64,000 bases of DNA, taken from positions 8,866,001 through 8,930,000 of the forward strand of contig NC_083600.1 of assembly GCF_020882245.1 (NCBI RefSeq), given 5' to 3'. The translations under genes were made by a program, and so were the position numbers. The number at the start of each line of letters is the position of its first letter. Within the stretch, counting starts at the first letter, position 1. The notes below the pieces were generated by a model that searched no databases, was not told the DNA's origin, and saw only the letters and a list, made by a program, of their open reading frames with translations. Source of the stretch: Rhopalosiphum padi. Lineage: Eukaryota > Arthropoda > Insecta > Hemiptera > Aphididae. Shown piece by piece: positions 1-12,107 of the stretch.

Positions 1-195
1 TTAGTAACCAAAATGGTCCAATTTGAAGTATATTGGAATAAAAATATCTGATGCTTAAAAAAGGAACAATAATATTTTAAATGGTTAATGGGTTTTAATA
101 GTCACTAGGGTAATCCTTATTTTTCAGTCGATCCCCCTAAATTAGTTCCAATATGTATAACAATAAATTGTACAAAATGTCATGTCGATTGATTC

Positions 196-566
196 ATAGG
201 CATGCGCAGACTTTTTTCGCAGGGGATGCCAATATATTTAAAAATAACTCAATTTTTATCTCCCTTCAAAAAAACATAAATCAGTTTTTTTTTAAAACAT
301 GTATTTCATAACTACAAAGTTTTCAAAATAATAGTCAATATAAGTAAAAATATAATTTTAACTTTGCATTTTATTACTAATATTAGTATGAAATTAATTT
401 ATGTAATACTTTATTATAGTTCTAATCTTCTGTCTAAAGTTTTTTTATAAATAAAAACGTTTATAAACTCCTAATTAAAAAGTAAAAAACAAAAAACAAG
501 CTGGCTCCGCAGACCCACAGAGGATGCCATGGCATACCCGGCAACCCCCTCCCTATGCACGCCTAT
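196..566. repeat. MITE-like element with short inverted ends
   Basis: The left end reads ATAGGCATGCGCAGA and the reverse complement of the right end reads TATAGGCGTGCATAGG, so the edges form an imperfect inverted repeat. The interior is AT-rich with no ORF, and GC-rich patches lie just inside both ends (around 225-235 and 500-560). This fits a short non-autonomous DNA transposon. No clear target duplication was seen, so the edges are approximate. Confidence 0.45.
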
Positions 567-570
567 AAGT

Positions 571-1354
571 TCAGAATCATGTATTTCTTCAGAATAGCAT
601 TATTATTAATTTTTTAGATTTTAATATTTTATTTAAAACGCTCCATATAATTTACTTTGTATAATTGTATAAGGTGATTTAATTAAATTGAAAAAAATAA
701 TGTTTTTAATATTTATTTTAAAACATGTTAAAAAATAATTATTCCATTACAGTGATTTTATTACTATTAGAAAAATTTTTCCGGTACTGTGTGACAACTT
801 AAAGCGTATTCTGTTTTTGTTCTTCGTTTTTTGTACCTATGCGATTAAAATCTTCAATTAATTTGACAGCTCGTTCCACAGTATTATTTACAATTTTTAA
901 CTTAGTTACTATTTGATATCCTTTTTTGTATTCTAAATTATTTTGAAATAAATAAGGTGGTGATTCACTAAAACTAAAATTAATATTGTATTATTAAGTT
1001 TAATTGAATAGGTACAAAAACTGGTCCATTTTGTGCCTGTCTGTACATAATATTCATTTTCAGCAATTTGTATTTCTATGTTAATGATCATTATTACTAT
1101 ATTAGTCATACCATATTCCTTTTTATATTCTATATCTAATTAGTACTAATAAGCAGATACATAGATGGTCTGCATCTTTCTCCTTAACTACATTTATATT
1201 TTTGATCATCAACCACATTTTTTTATATATTTACCATGTAACAACTATGTTTAATATAAAATTGTAGTTTATATTATTATAGATTTAGTATTTAATTATT
1301 AATATTTATTAATACTTGAAATGTTTTTAATTTTTTAATTTTTTTTTATTATAG
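571..1354. other. Non-coding, probably UBE2J1 intron
   Basis: This AT-rich stretch has no ORF or RNA gene that I can support. Because the first visible UBE2J1 exon opens in phase 1 and lacks the usual dozen N-terminal residues, this stretch and the DNA to its left most likely belong to the intron after the unseen first coding exon. Confidence 0.5.
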
Positions 1355-2275
1355 CCGTGAAACGTTTGATGAGAGAAGCAAAAGAGTTATCAGAGCCAAC
1401 AGATGAATATAGTGCACACCCATTAGAAGATAATTTATTCGAATGGCACTTTACTATGCGTGGTCCACAGGCATCAGAGTTTGATGGTGGTATTTATCAT
1501 GGTCGTATATTATTACCAACTGAATATCCGATGAAGCCACCTAACATAATATTATTAACTGTGCGTAATATTTAATATAATTTAACCGTATTTGTACATA
1601 ATATTATTAATCATGTAGCCAAATGGTCGTTGGGAAACAAACAAAAAAATATGCTTAAGCATTTCCAGCCATCATCCAGAAACTTGGCAACCGTCTTGGT
1701 CAATTAGAACAGCTTTATTAGCATTGATTGCATTTATGCCAACTAATGGCCGAGGTTCATTGGGAGCTCTTGAATATACGCCCGAAGAAAGATTAAGCCT
1801 CGCTAAAAAGTAACCTATTTTATTTAAAAGAAAACTCTATCATAAAATACTTATTAATATTCATATTATTTTTAAATTAGGTCTCAGAATTGGATTTGTG
1901 ACTGCTGTGGTAAAATATCTAATTTATTAGCTAATAATAAAGCAAAACCATTGACAAAAGAAGAAAGTGAACTCATCAATAGTGTTACATTTAAAGTAAT
2001 TAAAAAAACATTTTTATTTTGAAATAATGAAGGTTTACTGTAAATCACAATATATTATGTCTATTAATCATTAGGGAGAAGATACAGAAAAAGTGTCCAA
2101 AACTTCTGACCAACAAAAACAGGAAGTAGAAGCAATCAATGAAGAACCAGTAGTAAATAATATTTCACCCAACTTTTTTAAAGACGCATTATGCTCAGAT
2201 ATCGGAATGTACCTTATATATTTAATTATTGCACTCATTAGTATATTAGTAGCAAGACGTTTCTATAGTGCTTAA
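1355..2275 (+). CDS. UBE2J1: Ubiquitin-conjugating enzyme E2 J1, 3' exons (5' partial)
   Basis: Membrane-anchored E2 that works in ER-associated degradation. Four exons are visible: 1355-1560, 1619-1809, 1881-1995 and 2075-2275 (TAA stop), with phases that join cleanly. The protein runs from AVKRLMREAKELSEPTDEYS through the E2 fold. The catalytic cysteine lies in KKICLSISSHHPETWQPSW, and TPNGRW replaces the usual HPN motif, as is typical of the J family. The last exon gives an acidic linker and then one hydrophobic tail helix (about residues 45-60 of that exon, IGMYLIYLIIALISILVA) followed by ARRFYSA, a classic tail anchor. The linker is shorter than in the human protein. The donor after ILLT is GTGCGT, weaker than the others. 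The start codon and about the first ten residues are missing and should lie upstream of the window or at its very beginning. It is convergent with NFU1. Confidence 0.93.
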
Positions 2276-2523
2276 TTTTATTGTCTTAAACATTTATTAC
2301 TACAACTATTATTAACTATTATTAAATTATTTAAATAAAACATTTTACCAAATATATATAATATGTATAATATTATAATAATAAAACATTTATTGATTAG
2401 TTAAAAATATATTATGGAAACCACTGCACTTTAGATATTTTGATAATGTAGTTCTTGATAGATAACATTTAAAGAAAACTATGAAAATGTTTATTAATAA
2501 ATATCTAAGATTAAACTTGGTTA
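2276..2523. other. Convergent 3' UTRs of UBE2J1 and NFU1
   Basis: Only 248 bases separate the two stop codons. An AATAAA at about 2334-2339 suits the polyadenylation signal of UBE2J1. The two transcripts therefore end very close together or overlap. No other feature is visible here. Confidence 0.6.
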
Positions 2524-5500
2524 TTATTTTTCTTTTTCCTCGCTCTCTTCCAACTTCTTTTCAAATTTTTCAAATTCGACTTTTGTTCGTATTTCAATTT
2601 CATCTTCAACTTGTTCGACCGCTATCACCTTCAATACAATAAATATATATTATTATTATTATTATTATTTATTTTACATTGTGATACTAATTTTATTGCA
2701 CTAACTAAACATGGTTATAAATTGTATGCTACCTGATCTCACCAAATACCATTTTATTAATTCTGTTGAAATCATGAATGAAATATATGAAATCATCATT
2801 TGTTCTTACTGTTTTTTTTATTTATTATTTTTAATTTCTTGATTCTAGAATATAAATACTACATTGACACAGTTATATAAGTTTTTACAGGCATATTTTA
2901 TTATTTATAAAATATTTCTGACTACTGTAACCTGGCAGAGTACAAATATTTTATGAATTATATTTCAATTATCTGTAGTTTTATTTATTTACTAAGCATT
3001 AAACATAATGGATGGTGGAACATTTATGTATTTAAAATTATAAAATTAATTTTATTTATCATAATTTATAATATTATACTATCATATTGGGAGGATTCTT
3101 TTATCAAACACCACTCATTATTATAAAAGGTATTAATGTTATTCTAAAAACTATAAAATAATTTCCAGTTAAAATTAAAACAATAATTTTATTGTTACAA
3201 ACTTTTAAGCTTTTTTAGTTATAACATACATTTTTTAATTCATAGAATATAGAAATAGAATATTTTATGGGGTATTTCTAAAAATGAAAATCGAATTACT
3301 TAACAACTAGTTTATGAGTTAAAGTTTAAGTAAGAACATTTTGTGTAGTATCCCTTTACTTTGCCACTCTGCTCATCTAAACTTTAAATACATAATAACT
3401 TGAGATATGCGCCTAAATTTTTAAAAATAAGATGTTTTTTGCTTTATAATTTCATCAAAATAATCTTTTTTATGCATAAATATTCTTTTTTTTGATTTTT
3501 CATAAATAAAAATGTATTAAATACTGAAAAACCAAATAACAGTAACAGTTAGATTAATCCCAATATTTAAAAAAATTCCTCAGTCATATTTAATTTACAG
3601 TATGGTTATATACTGGTGTTTATTGTTTAATATTATACTTTATACATGTGATTGTAGCATATAGTTACATACTTAAAATTTAGATTTATGTCAAACAATT
3701 TTTAAATTTGTTTACAAAATATTTAAATTAAGCCCCAATATGGCAATATATTCCGATAACATAATATTTTGCACAAAATATTCTTTAATATTGAAATATG
3801 CTTTTTATGTGCTAAACATTTTGTGTAACAGTATATAGGAAAATTAATCGTTGAGAAAGCTTATTTAATTGAAGTTGTATACTCTCAGTAAAAATATAAA
3901 AATCTGGTCTACTATAACTCATAAACTACTTATCTAAATTTTTGATTTTTATGTATTGAAATACTCCAAACAATATTTTGCTTCAAAATATGATAAAAAA
4001 TATAAAAACATGTAAATTAATGGGTGTTGCTTGATAAAAGAATCGCTCTGTATAGATACTGTTACTACTATATTATGTTTAATAACATATAAGTACTAAA
4101 AGTCTAATATAATGGCTGTTTAAACATTAAAAAATAAAACTCTACACATTTCGTAAAAATAAATTTCTTTAATGGATGTTGAAAGTAAAGTTTGGGAATT
4201 ATTTTGGCTAATTTTTTTTTATATTTAGCTATAAATTCTAGGTAGTATAAAGAAAATGTATGCAATGTTACTAAAACTTCAAACATAAAATTTAAAAGTG
4301 ATTACTTTAGATTTTGAATAATGAAGAATCAATTTAATAATATATATATATATATATATACATATCATATTGACATTTTATAATATAGAAAAATGTTTCT
4401 ATCTTTAGAATTTTGAGGATGGTATCTAGCAGTAAGGATAAAAATGCATTATGAGTAAAAATGTTTCAAAATTGAATACAAGATGATCCCTTAAAAGTTT
4501 TTTTATAGAAATTAAGAATGTCATAATTAAATATTTAACATTTATTTTCTACAAATCTCAAATTCAAATATTAAAATATTATCAAGGTATAGGATTGTTT
4601 TGTTGATTAGATTATTTTTGGAGATTTAAAAGTTAAATGAATATAAAAATGTATTATAAATATTAAATAATACATAATAAATAATGAATATTTATCAATT
4701 TAGGTACTAGGCACTATTATTATTATTATTGAGTGACATTATTTTTGGTAAAATTTAATTCAGCTGTATTACTAAAATAAAACAACTATTATTAATAAAT
4801 ATATAAAGTAAAATACCTTAAAAAGATAGACAAATGCATATTTTAAGTTATAGAGAGGTTTTCATATAAAAGATTGATTTTTTTTATTAATTAATATTTT
4901 TATGTGTCCATACTTAAATTAATGATTGGTTATTTTAATAAGTTTTGGTAGTTTAATGCCAATCTTTATCATACCTAATTATTAGTCATTGAAATATGAA
5001 GAAAGCTAAAGATTTTTAAATCTTTAACAGAATTTAACGGCTATTGTAAATTGTATAAATAAAAAAGAAATATATATATATTTATATTGAAACAATATTT
5101 TATACAATAAACCTCATTACATTTTGAATAAAATTTGGTCTCGCATAAAAAAATTACAATTTACAACTTTTATAACAGAAATAGAATAATATAATATTTA
5201 ATAATTTTCTTAATTTAAAATTGGTACGACATAGTAGCCAATAGGTTTTAAAAACTTATAAATTATAATAATTTTTTTGGTTTACTTACCTCGGGTATAT
5301 AAAATTGAAGCATGTTCTGAACCCCGCTTTTTAAGGTTACTATTGAACTTGGACAACTAGTACAAGATCCTTGTAATTTTAACTTGACAATTCCTGCATC
5401 ATATCCCTGAAAACATACCAAAACATTAAACATAGATAAACTTATTAAATTGTAATTATGCTGCATTTTATTATGCTATATGTTAACTTATAAAATATGG

Positions 5501-8500
5501 ATCATAAAAAATAATTAACATTTAACATTAGGCATTTATAATTATAATAATAATTCATACATCATGCTTATAATACAATATAACAGAATTCACAGGATAA
5601 TCTGATGTAGAAGAGTCGATATATTAAAATCTATATCCCAATGTGCTTATGTATTGTAGAAGACATTGTTTCAAAAATGTACAGGACATATCCCAATATT
5701 TTAATACCGAAATTATAAACAATACCCTTCATTGTAGTTGTGTCAATAAATATAAATGATAAAGAAAAATTAATTTTTTTAATTTTTATTTAATTAACAT
5801 GCAGAATATCAAATTGTTCATATTGTTTATTATAAATATTATTGTTTATTATATTTTTATTTAAAATACATAAATTAAATTGGTAGGTACATTACTTTAA
5901 TTTCTTTTTTCTTTTTTTAATTATATAAGTGCATACTTAGATTAAATAGAGATTTTAAATATTTGAAGTCCTTATAACTATAAGATGTGGGCAAGTGGGA
6001 ACTTTAATATATTTATTATTAAAAGTATCTATTTTATAACCTTCTGTGGTTTAGTAGTTATCCAATTTAATATTTGATAGTATAATTTATTTGAAATTTT
6101 TAAATACTGATTTACAGTTTTATTTGTATTTTTGTTCTAAGTTACCAGTAGTGTTGCCAGTCAATCTAAAGTAAAAGTAAAACATTTAAAACCTAACCAA
6201 GTGCAAAAAATGGTTGCCTGTAAAAAACCATTGGCTATGTTTCCTAAGACATCAAAAACAAATAATAATTGTTCTGATAAAGTTTCCATAAAAACTATAT
6301 CTAACATAAAAAAACACAGCATTAAAGAAGAGCTGTTAGATGAAATAGATGAAATGAATGAAGATCAAATCAGTTTGCTTAAAGATACTGATTTTTTACA
6401 AACAATAACTATGACAGAGAATGACATTGAAAATAAATTTGGTTCCAATAATTTAAAAGAAGAGCAAGACTTTTATAATAACATTAAACTATCTAAAAGT
6501 AAAGATAAATTGTAAGAAACCTTTATGATTATTTGAACATTATGTATTTTACACAAGTAACAAACATTTTTATATTTTAAAGATCAAAAAGAGAGCGTAA
6601 TCGAAATATTGCTGCAAAAAATAAACTTGAGCTAAAAGAAATTTTATTCAAAACTCTTCCCTATTATTGTTTTACCTAATTATTTTTAAAATATACAGAA
6701 TTTTTTATTTTGACCTTTTCAAGTATAAACTAAATTATTTTAATAAATTTTCAATCAAAAACCATGCTGAAAGTTGAAGATTAAAACATGTTATCATGAA
6801 CACGGGCACAAAAAAAAAGTTCATTAATGAAAAATTACATAGCTTTGTATTAGTAATCTTAATAAAGAAAATTTTTACTATAAAAAGAATATCACCGCCA
6901 TCTTCTTGAACAGTAGGTCTAATTCTGCTATCAAGAAGTTCTTTAATCATCATAACAGTTTCATTATCATCTTCATGAATTTCTTAGAAAAAAACATTTG
7001 TATAAAATTAATGAGGATATTAATAAATTATATTCAAATCATAAATTAACTTACGAGTATCACTAGTTGGTTTAACATCAGTTAATATAGGCAAGCCACT
7101 TGCAAAAAAATCCATAATGGTAGCATATATTTCAGGTTTAAGAACCATCCATTCTATATCATCATCGGCTTTTGTTAAAGTAATATAATCTGAACCAAAA
7201 AAGACACTTTTTACCCCTTCAACGCGAAATAAAACTTTAGCTAAGGGACTGCAGTATGCTGCTGTAGCACTAGGAAAATCCATTGTATGACCTTTTTCTA
7301 ATACCTGTATTAACAAAAACATTTTTATTTCATACCATCTAACATATTATTTTAATAATAGGAAACAGATATGCTCACGGCTCACCTGAACACCAGGTAA
7401 AAATTTGACACTATTTGGATTAGGTGTATCTTGAGTTTGTATAAACATAGTACGAGTTGGTATAAAAAAAGTTTGCTGTTTTATTTTAGGAAACAGTTTG
7501 GAACTAGTTGCAATTGATTTTTGGGCACTAAACATAAAATATATCATTAGCACACAAAATAAATTTAATAATATAGTAATATAAACAGTTTAAAACCACG
7601 AGTAACTCTAAATATTATATCTAGTAATGAACTATTAACTATTTATGATTTCAATAAGTGCAGTAACCTTCTAATTTAAATTTAATTCATCAGGACATTT
7701 AATTATTTATATTAAAATTAATAAAAAATAATTAAAAAATTTATACAATGTTGTTTTATTATACTAAATCAATTTATAAGTTAAAAATTACACTATCGAT
7801 ATAGTAATGAGATTAAAAAAATAAAATTTATAAAAAAACCAATTTAAATATTTTTAATGGACCAAGATGAAATTTGATATAGTCTGAATTAGTGAGACTA
7901 CTGTAAAAATAAAATGTTATCTAAAGCACGATGGAGAAATATCTCATTTTTCAGTCAAATAACCTATATTTCCGTACTAATTCATAAAAAATTAAAAAGT
8001 TTCTATATTTTAATAATGTATTTATAAGAAAACTTGTAAACTTAAGCAAGGAAAATACCAAAAAATTAAAACATTGAAAAACTATTTTAAATAGTTAATT
8101 AATACATTTTAGACTATACCGAGTTTATTATTTTTTATTATAAAATTGTTTGGCAATAATTCTTGAATGTGACCAAAAATTTATTAAAATATATTGAACA
8201 GTGAAAAAGTAATTGTAAAATGACTAAAACATTATTACTACCATAGAAAATAGCTACTCATTGAATTTGTCACATATTTTTTTAATTAAATGATTTTTCT
8301 ATTAATTCAATATCCATAAATCATTAGTTTAATAAAATTATATTTTACATAACTATTATCTTAAAACATAATGCTTATGCTATAAACTATAAAGTATAAT
8401 TTTATATTTCTTAGAATGAGTAAATAAAAAATTATAAAATATAGATAAAGCTGGTATATTAAAATTGTAATTTTTAAAATCTTATAAAATAAAATTGATA

Positions 8501-8588
8501 TCAATTGGTTTTTTTTTAAATGTGTGTGTATTGTTACTTACTTTAGCAACATTGGTACTACATTAATTAAATGCATAAATCGCCTCAT
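2524..8588 (-). CDS. NFU1: NFU1 iron-sulfur cluster scaffold, mitochondrial
   Basis: Late-acting mitochondrial Fe-S carrier that delivers 4Fe-4S clusters to enzymes such as lipoyl synthase and respiratory complexes. Six coding exons on the minus strand: 8542-8588, 7386-7527, 7055-7304, 6879-6982, 5290-5406 and 2524-2628, with phases 2, 0, 1, 0, 0 that all join. The product is 254 aa, the human length. Residues 1-40 are basic and hydrophobic with no acid, fitting a mitochondrial presequence. The N-terminal Nfu domain starts at MFIQTQDTPNPNSVKF. The C-terminal NifU-like domain holds RIRPTVQEDGGD and the cluster-binding CxxC in LQGSCTSCPSS. The last exon is an acidic and lysine-rich tail (VIAVEQVEDEIEI onward) set 2.66 kb away from the rest. 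Exon 4 needs the donor ATA|GTAAAA, which restores a gap-free alignment to the remembered human protein. A + strand ORF of unknown nature lies in the intron 5407-6878. Confidence 0.93.
2649..2670. repeat. (TTA)n microsatellite
   Basis: About seven tandem ATT/TTA units sit just upstream of the last NFU1 exon acceptor, inside the last intron. It is simple sequence with no evident role. Confidence 0.8.
4338..4361. repeat. (TA)n microsatellite
   Basis: About eleven TA units in the 2.66-kb last intron of NFU1. The rest of that intron (2629-5289) is AT-rich non-coding sequence in which I see no exon or RNA gene. Confidence 0.8.
6141..6678 (+). pseudogene. Unidentified ORF nested in an NFU1 intron, possible gene or gene remnant
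   Basis: On the strand opposite NFU1, an open frame runs from about 6141 to 6511, with acceptor-like CAG at 6147 and 6160 and then coding-like sequence. A good donor (AAATT|GTAAGA, after 6511) and an acceptor (TATTTTAAAG, ending 6582) join it in frame to a short exon that stops at about 6678. The joined product is about 150 aa, rich in Lys, Asn and Glu, with an acidic stretch (EELLDEIDEMNEDQISLL). The last exon begins SKRERNRNIAAKNKLELKE, which resembles a degenerate bZIP basic region (Asn and Ala-Ala in place, but the usual later arginines are missing). No initiator ATG is evident before 6210, so a 5' exon is missing or this is a decayed copy. I do not recognise the family. It could equally be a fragment of an intruded gene. 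Confidence 0.4.
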
Positions 8589-9388
8589 TTTCTTAAATGT
8601 TGAGGTTTTGTAACAACTATTATTAAAATAAATATGAATTGGTGTACCTATCTGAGTTAATTATCTGAGATATTACAATGAATAGGTATATTCTTAGACA
8701 GAAAATATTTTTTCAAATAAATCTATTAATAAGATTATATCCGAATGTAAAAAAATTTATTTTATTTTTTACTATGTATGCGATTAGAAGAATAAAAACG
8801 ATGAACGTTACACGATCGGTCAAAGATTAATCTAAAATAAATAATTGTATTTCATTGTTATATAGTTATCTACGGCCGTACTCGATATAATTATGTATTA
8901 TAAATACATTAACACTTCTTAAAAACTCTAAATAAAAATTCTCTATTAAAATATTGGATTTTTGTTTTTTATTGCACGAAACTACGAAAGTAGTTCAGAT
9001 AATACATCTTAATATCTTATCATCAATTGGCGGATGCTGAAACATAAAGTTAAGACATTACTCCACATATTATGAATGTGTATAATCACAGATATTACCA
9101 TAAGGACATAGGATATAAATTGAACTAGCTATATTATATTATATATTTATTTTATAGTTGAACGAGGACATCATAATATTATGTCTATGGTGTCAATACC
9201 ACAGAATATAATATAAGACCGTGCTCTATATGCTGAAATCGTGATTAATGATAACTGATAATATATTATCTAAGCTCCAAAAATGTTAAATGATAATATA
9301 TACCACGGTTGTAGATTTTAAACGTGATATTATATACCAATAATATAGTTAATACCACAGAACAATACTAAAGAATAAAAATATACAC
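8589..9388. other. NFU1 upstream region, non-coding
   Basis: Nothing coding is visible. The first few hundred bases must contain the NFU1 promoter and 5' UTR. No recognisable core-promoter motif stands out in this AT-rich DNA. Confidence 0.4.
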
Positions 9389-9567
9389 CAGGCACGTATA
9401 CAGTGGTGTTGTTGAAATTGGGGCTCAACCATAGACATAAGTCTATGGGCTCAACCCCCCCCCAGGAATATTTTCAAGTAACAAGGATTGTTTTATTATG
9501 TTGCGGCACAATTAGTATTGCTAAATTTTGTAAGCCCCCCGAAATTTCTTTTTTGTATACGTGCCTG
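9389..9567. repeat. MITE with 13-bp perfect inverted ends
   Basis: The left end CAGGCACGTATAC is matched exactly by the reverse complement of the right end GTATACGTGCCTG. The interior carries C-tracts (CCCCCCCCC near 9455 and GCCCCCCGAAATTTC near 9534) that also occur in the elements at 23227-23409. No convincing 8-bp target duplication was found. It is non-autonomous; the only ORF across it is chance. Confidence 0.6.
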
Positions 9568-10702
9568 ATAGTTGATACACACTATACACAAACTTAGACA
9601 TTAATAGTAGATATAATATTATAAATAGTAATAACTAATAAATAATAATGCTCTGTAAAAGTCTGTGTAAACGTGTTAAGATGTTAAGAACAGAGGTATA
9701 AAATTTTCGCATTGTCTGGGAACACAAAATAATAAGAATTCTTATTACTCTGTCTAGAACTCTAGAGGCACCCTAAGGCACGAACGTCATAAACTCTTTA
9801 GTTGAAGTTAGTAATCAATTTTTTTTTGATAGTTGTAAAAAATTCAAATTTATTTCGTTTTTGATTAAAATTTAATTACAGAAAAAATGAATTTTTTTTT
9901 TAAATTTATTCTGTAATTTAGTTATTAATCATGACTGTATATAATAAAGTAAGGCTAAAATGCACTTTTCCAGTTTACCACCACATGCAAATTTTTCGAT
10001 TTTTTACTTAAAGCGTATATTAGATAATGAGTTGGAACAATGGTGCAATCAGAGTAATTTGTCAGTCTAATTTAGTTTCGAAGTTATGGTTAAATGACGT
10101 CTTAATAATTACTTTTTTACTTTAATTATTTGTACACCTAGATTTTTACCCAAAGTCTAAAAGGCCACCCTAATTCATTAATTCATCAAATGACCTTTTT
10201 ATTATCCCAAACATTTTTTAATAAATAAAAGATTGTTACTCGCGTTGGTCACGCACGGGGCACGTCAGAAATTAATTCTGTAATTTTGGATTTACAAATA
10301 TTATTAGAACACATGAATAATTTTAATATAATCAGTTAATTAATATCTATTAAATAATATAATCTGTATGAATTTTTCTCACCTAAATTCATCCTTATTA
10401 TCGTCACTATCATACAAAAGGCTGCGACCTTATTATTAATTCCAGGGTTATAAAGACTTTTAATTGTTGGTGAATAAACGATACGGGACCGAGTGGCAGT
10501 ATTGTGGTAAACAGTTCCCACCCGTTCCTTTTTTTTTTACGGAAAAAAAGGGTTATAAAGACTACCTGACACATATAGTTCTTAAAAACTCAGTAAAGGG
10601 ATCGAGATTAACGACTAATAAGTAATATGGTTTTAGAAAGATCCGAAAATATTGATTATTTATGATATTGGGACAATGAATATTTCGCATGTCATCGCCA
10701 TA
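9568..10702. other. Non-coding intergenic stretch
   Basis: AT-rich DNA with poly-T and poly-A runs and no supported gene. A short GC-richer patch near 10240-10265 and a C/T tract near 10520 look like worn repeat sequence. Confidence 0.4.
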
Positions 10703-11623
10703 TACGAGGTGTGGCAATTAAATAACGAGAATTTTTAATTTTAAAATATTTATTTAGTATTTACAATGATTTATGCACCCATGCTTCACAGTAATCTCCT
10801 CCGAGTCTAATTCACTTGATCCAGAGTTTTTCCCATTTCTGGAAGCACTCCTGGAAGTCTCCAGAAGTTAAACTCTTCAACACCGCCGTTACAGCACGTT
10901 GAATATCCTCCAAATTCTCATAGCGATGTCCTTTGATTGGTTCCTTTAACTTTAGAAATAGCCAGAAGTCCAATGAAGCCAGATCAGGGCTATACGGTGG
11001 GTGGGGGAGCGTTTTTATGTTCCTACTGGTCAAAAACTGTTGAACTTTTAATGATGTGTGTGCAGGCGCATTGTCATGGTGAAGGACCCAACCATTTTTG
11101 GCTAATTCCGGCCTCACACGAGACATTCTATGATACAATCGCTTAAGAACGTTCATTAGACATCATTCGGATTGTAAGACGTCGATTTGTCCGCACCAAC
11201 ACACTTAAACGTTCGACGTTTTGCCCAGTGTGCACGATTTTAGGGACACATGACCTTGCATCATCTTGTGTTGATTCTCGACCTGATGCGAAACGCGATG
11301 CTCATTAATACACACATGGTTTTTATAAGCAATTATTACCGAACACACGTTGCAATTTACGAACAATTTCGTCTGGTTTTTCACCAGAAACTTGATGACG
11401 ATTCGTTGCCCGGTTTTTCACGTCACGCATTTTTTTACGTCACGACACTACACTACTAACTTTCAAAAATCGCACAGCACAAAACCTAACACCGATCACT
11501 TTCAAACTTGGCAGACTTGTTGTATAATATCGTGAACTTTAAGTCAACAAATTTTCAAGGTATCAGCGTTAATGGTATAAAAGTTAGACACAAATTCTCG
11601 TTATTTAATTGCCACACCTCGTA
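10703..11623 (-). mobile_element. mariner-type transposon with internal deletion
   Basis: Perfect 32-bp terminal inverted repeats (10703-10734 and 11592-11623, beginning TACGAGGTGTGGCAATTAAA) are flanked by a TA target duplication on each side (10701-10702 and 11624-11625). The element is 921 bp, against about 1.3 kb for intact mariners, so several hundred bases of the transposase are gone. Transposase runs on the minus strand. Identical ends with a decayed gene suggest that the copy was mobilised or spread by a transposase supplied elsewhere, as expected for a deletion derivative. Confidence 0.93.
10812..11424 (-). pseudogene. mariner transposase remnant
   Basis: The intact part, 10812-11156, encodes the C-terminal catalytic region: GWVLHHDNAPAHTS carries the second catalytic Asp and PPYSPDLASLDFWLF the third-Asp region. 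Upstream on the same strand the N-terminal part survives only in pieces: a start near 11424 with a helix-turn-helix-like stretch, broken by stops, then a fragment resembling the second DNA-binding helix (around 11165-11260). A large stretch between that and the catalytic part, including the first catalytic Asp, is missing. It cannot make active enzyme. The + strand frames in this element are shadows. Confidence 0.88.
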
Positions 11624-11759
11624 TAGTCCCTGGGTCGTATTTGTATCTGGATCTTTAAATTTGATGCTGTGGTTGACTTTTAAGTGCTTATAACCTTCGT
11701 CATTTAAACAATCATACATAAATATTGATAAAATAAATACCTCAAGACAGTACCTAATG

Positions 11760-12099
11760 CAGTGGTTCTCAATCTTTTTAGTACCGCGGCCCAAATTTAC
11801 CCTGAAAAATCTTTCGCGACCCACATGGTTTGACTTTTCAAAAAGTAGTTATAAAAAACAAAATTTGTATTATATAAATATATATAAATTTCTAATATAT
11901 ATTTAGTATTTTATAGGTTTATAACCAATTTATTTTTATAAATGTACTTTTAATAATGAGGTGTATGCGAAATATGTGCTTGTTTTCTGTTATGGTTAAT
12001 AACAGCATTGACATCATAATTCAAAAAATTGTTTACGACCCACTAAAAATTGACTGACGACCCACCAGTGGGCCGCGACCCACACTTTGAGAAACGCTG
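11760..12099. mobile_element. hAT MITE with perfect 8-bp target duplication
   Basis: The left end CAGTGGTTCTCAATC and right end CTTTGAGAAACGCTG form imperfect hAT-type inverted repeats. The host octamer ACCTAATG is repeated exactly on both sides (11752-11759 and 12100-12107). The subterminal GC-rich sequence (CCGCGGCCCA and GGGCCGCGACCCAC) also pairs. The length is 340 bp and no coding capacity is visible, so it moves only with help from an autonomous hAT transposase. Confidence 0.93.
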
Positions 12100-12107
12100 A
12101 CCTAATG

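Noticed and set aside
10937..11693. + strand frames inside and at the edge of the mariner element
   Set aside because: They are antisense to the transposase and have no recognisable product.
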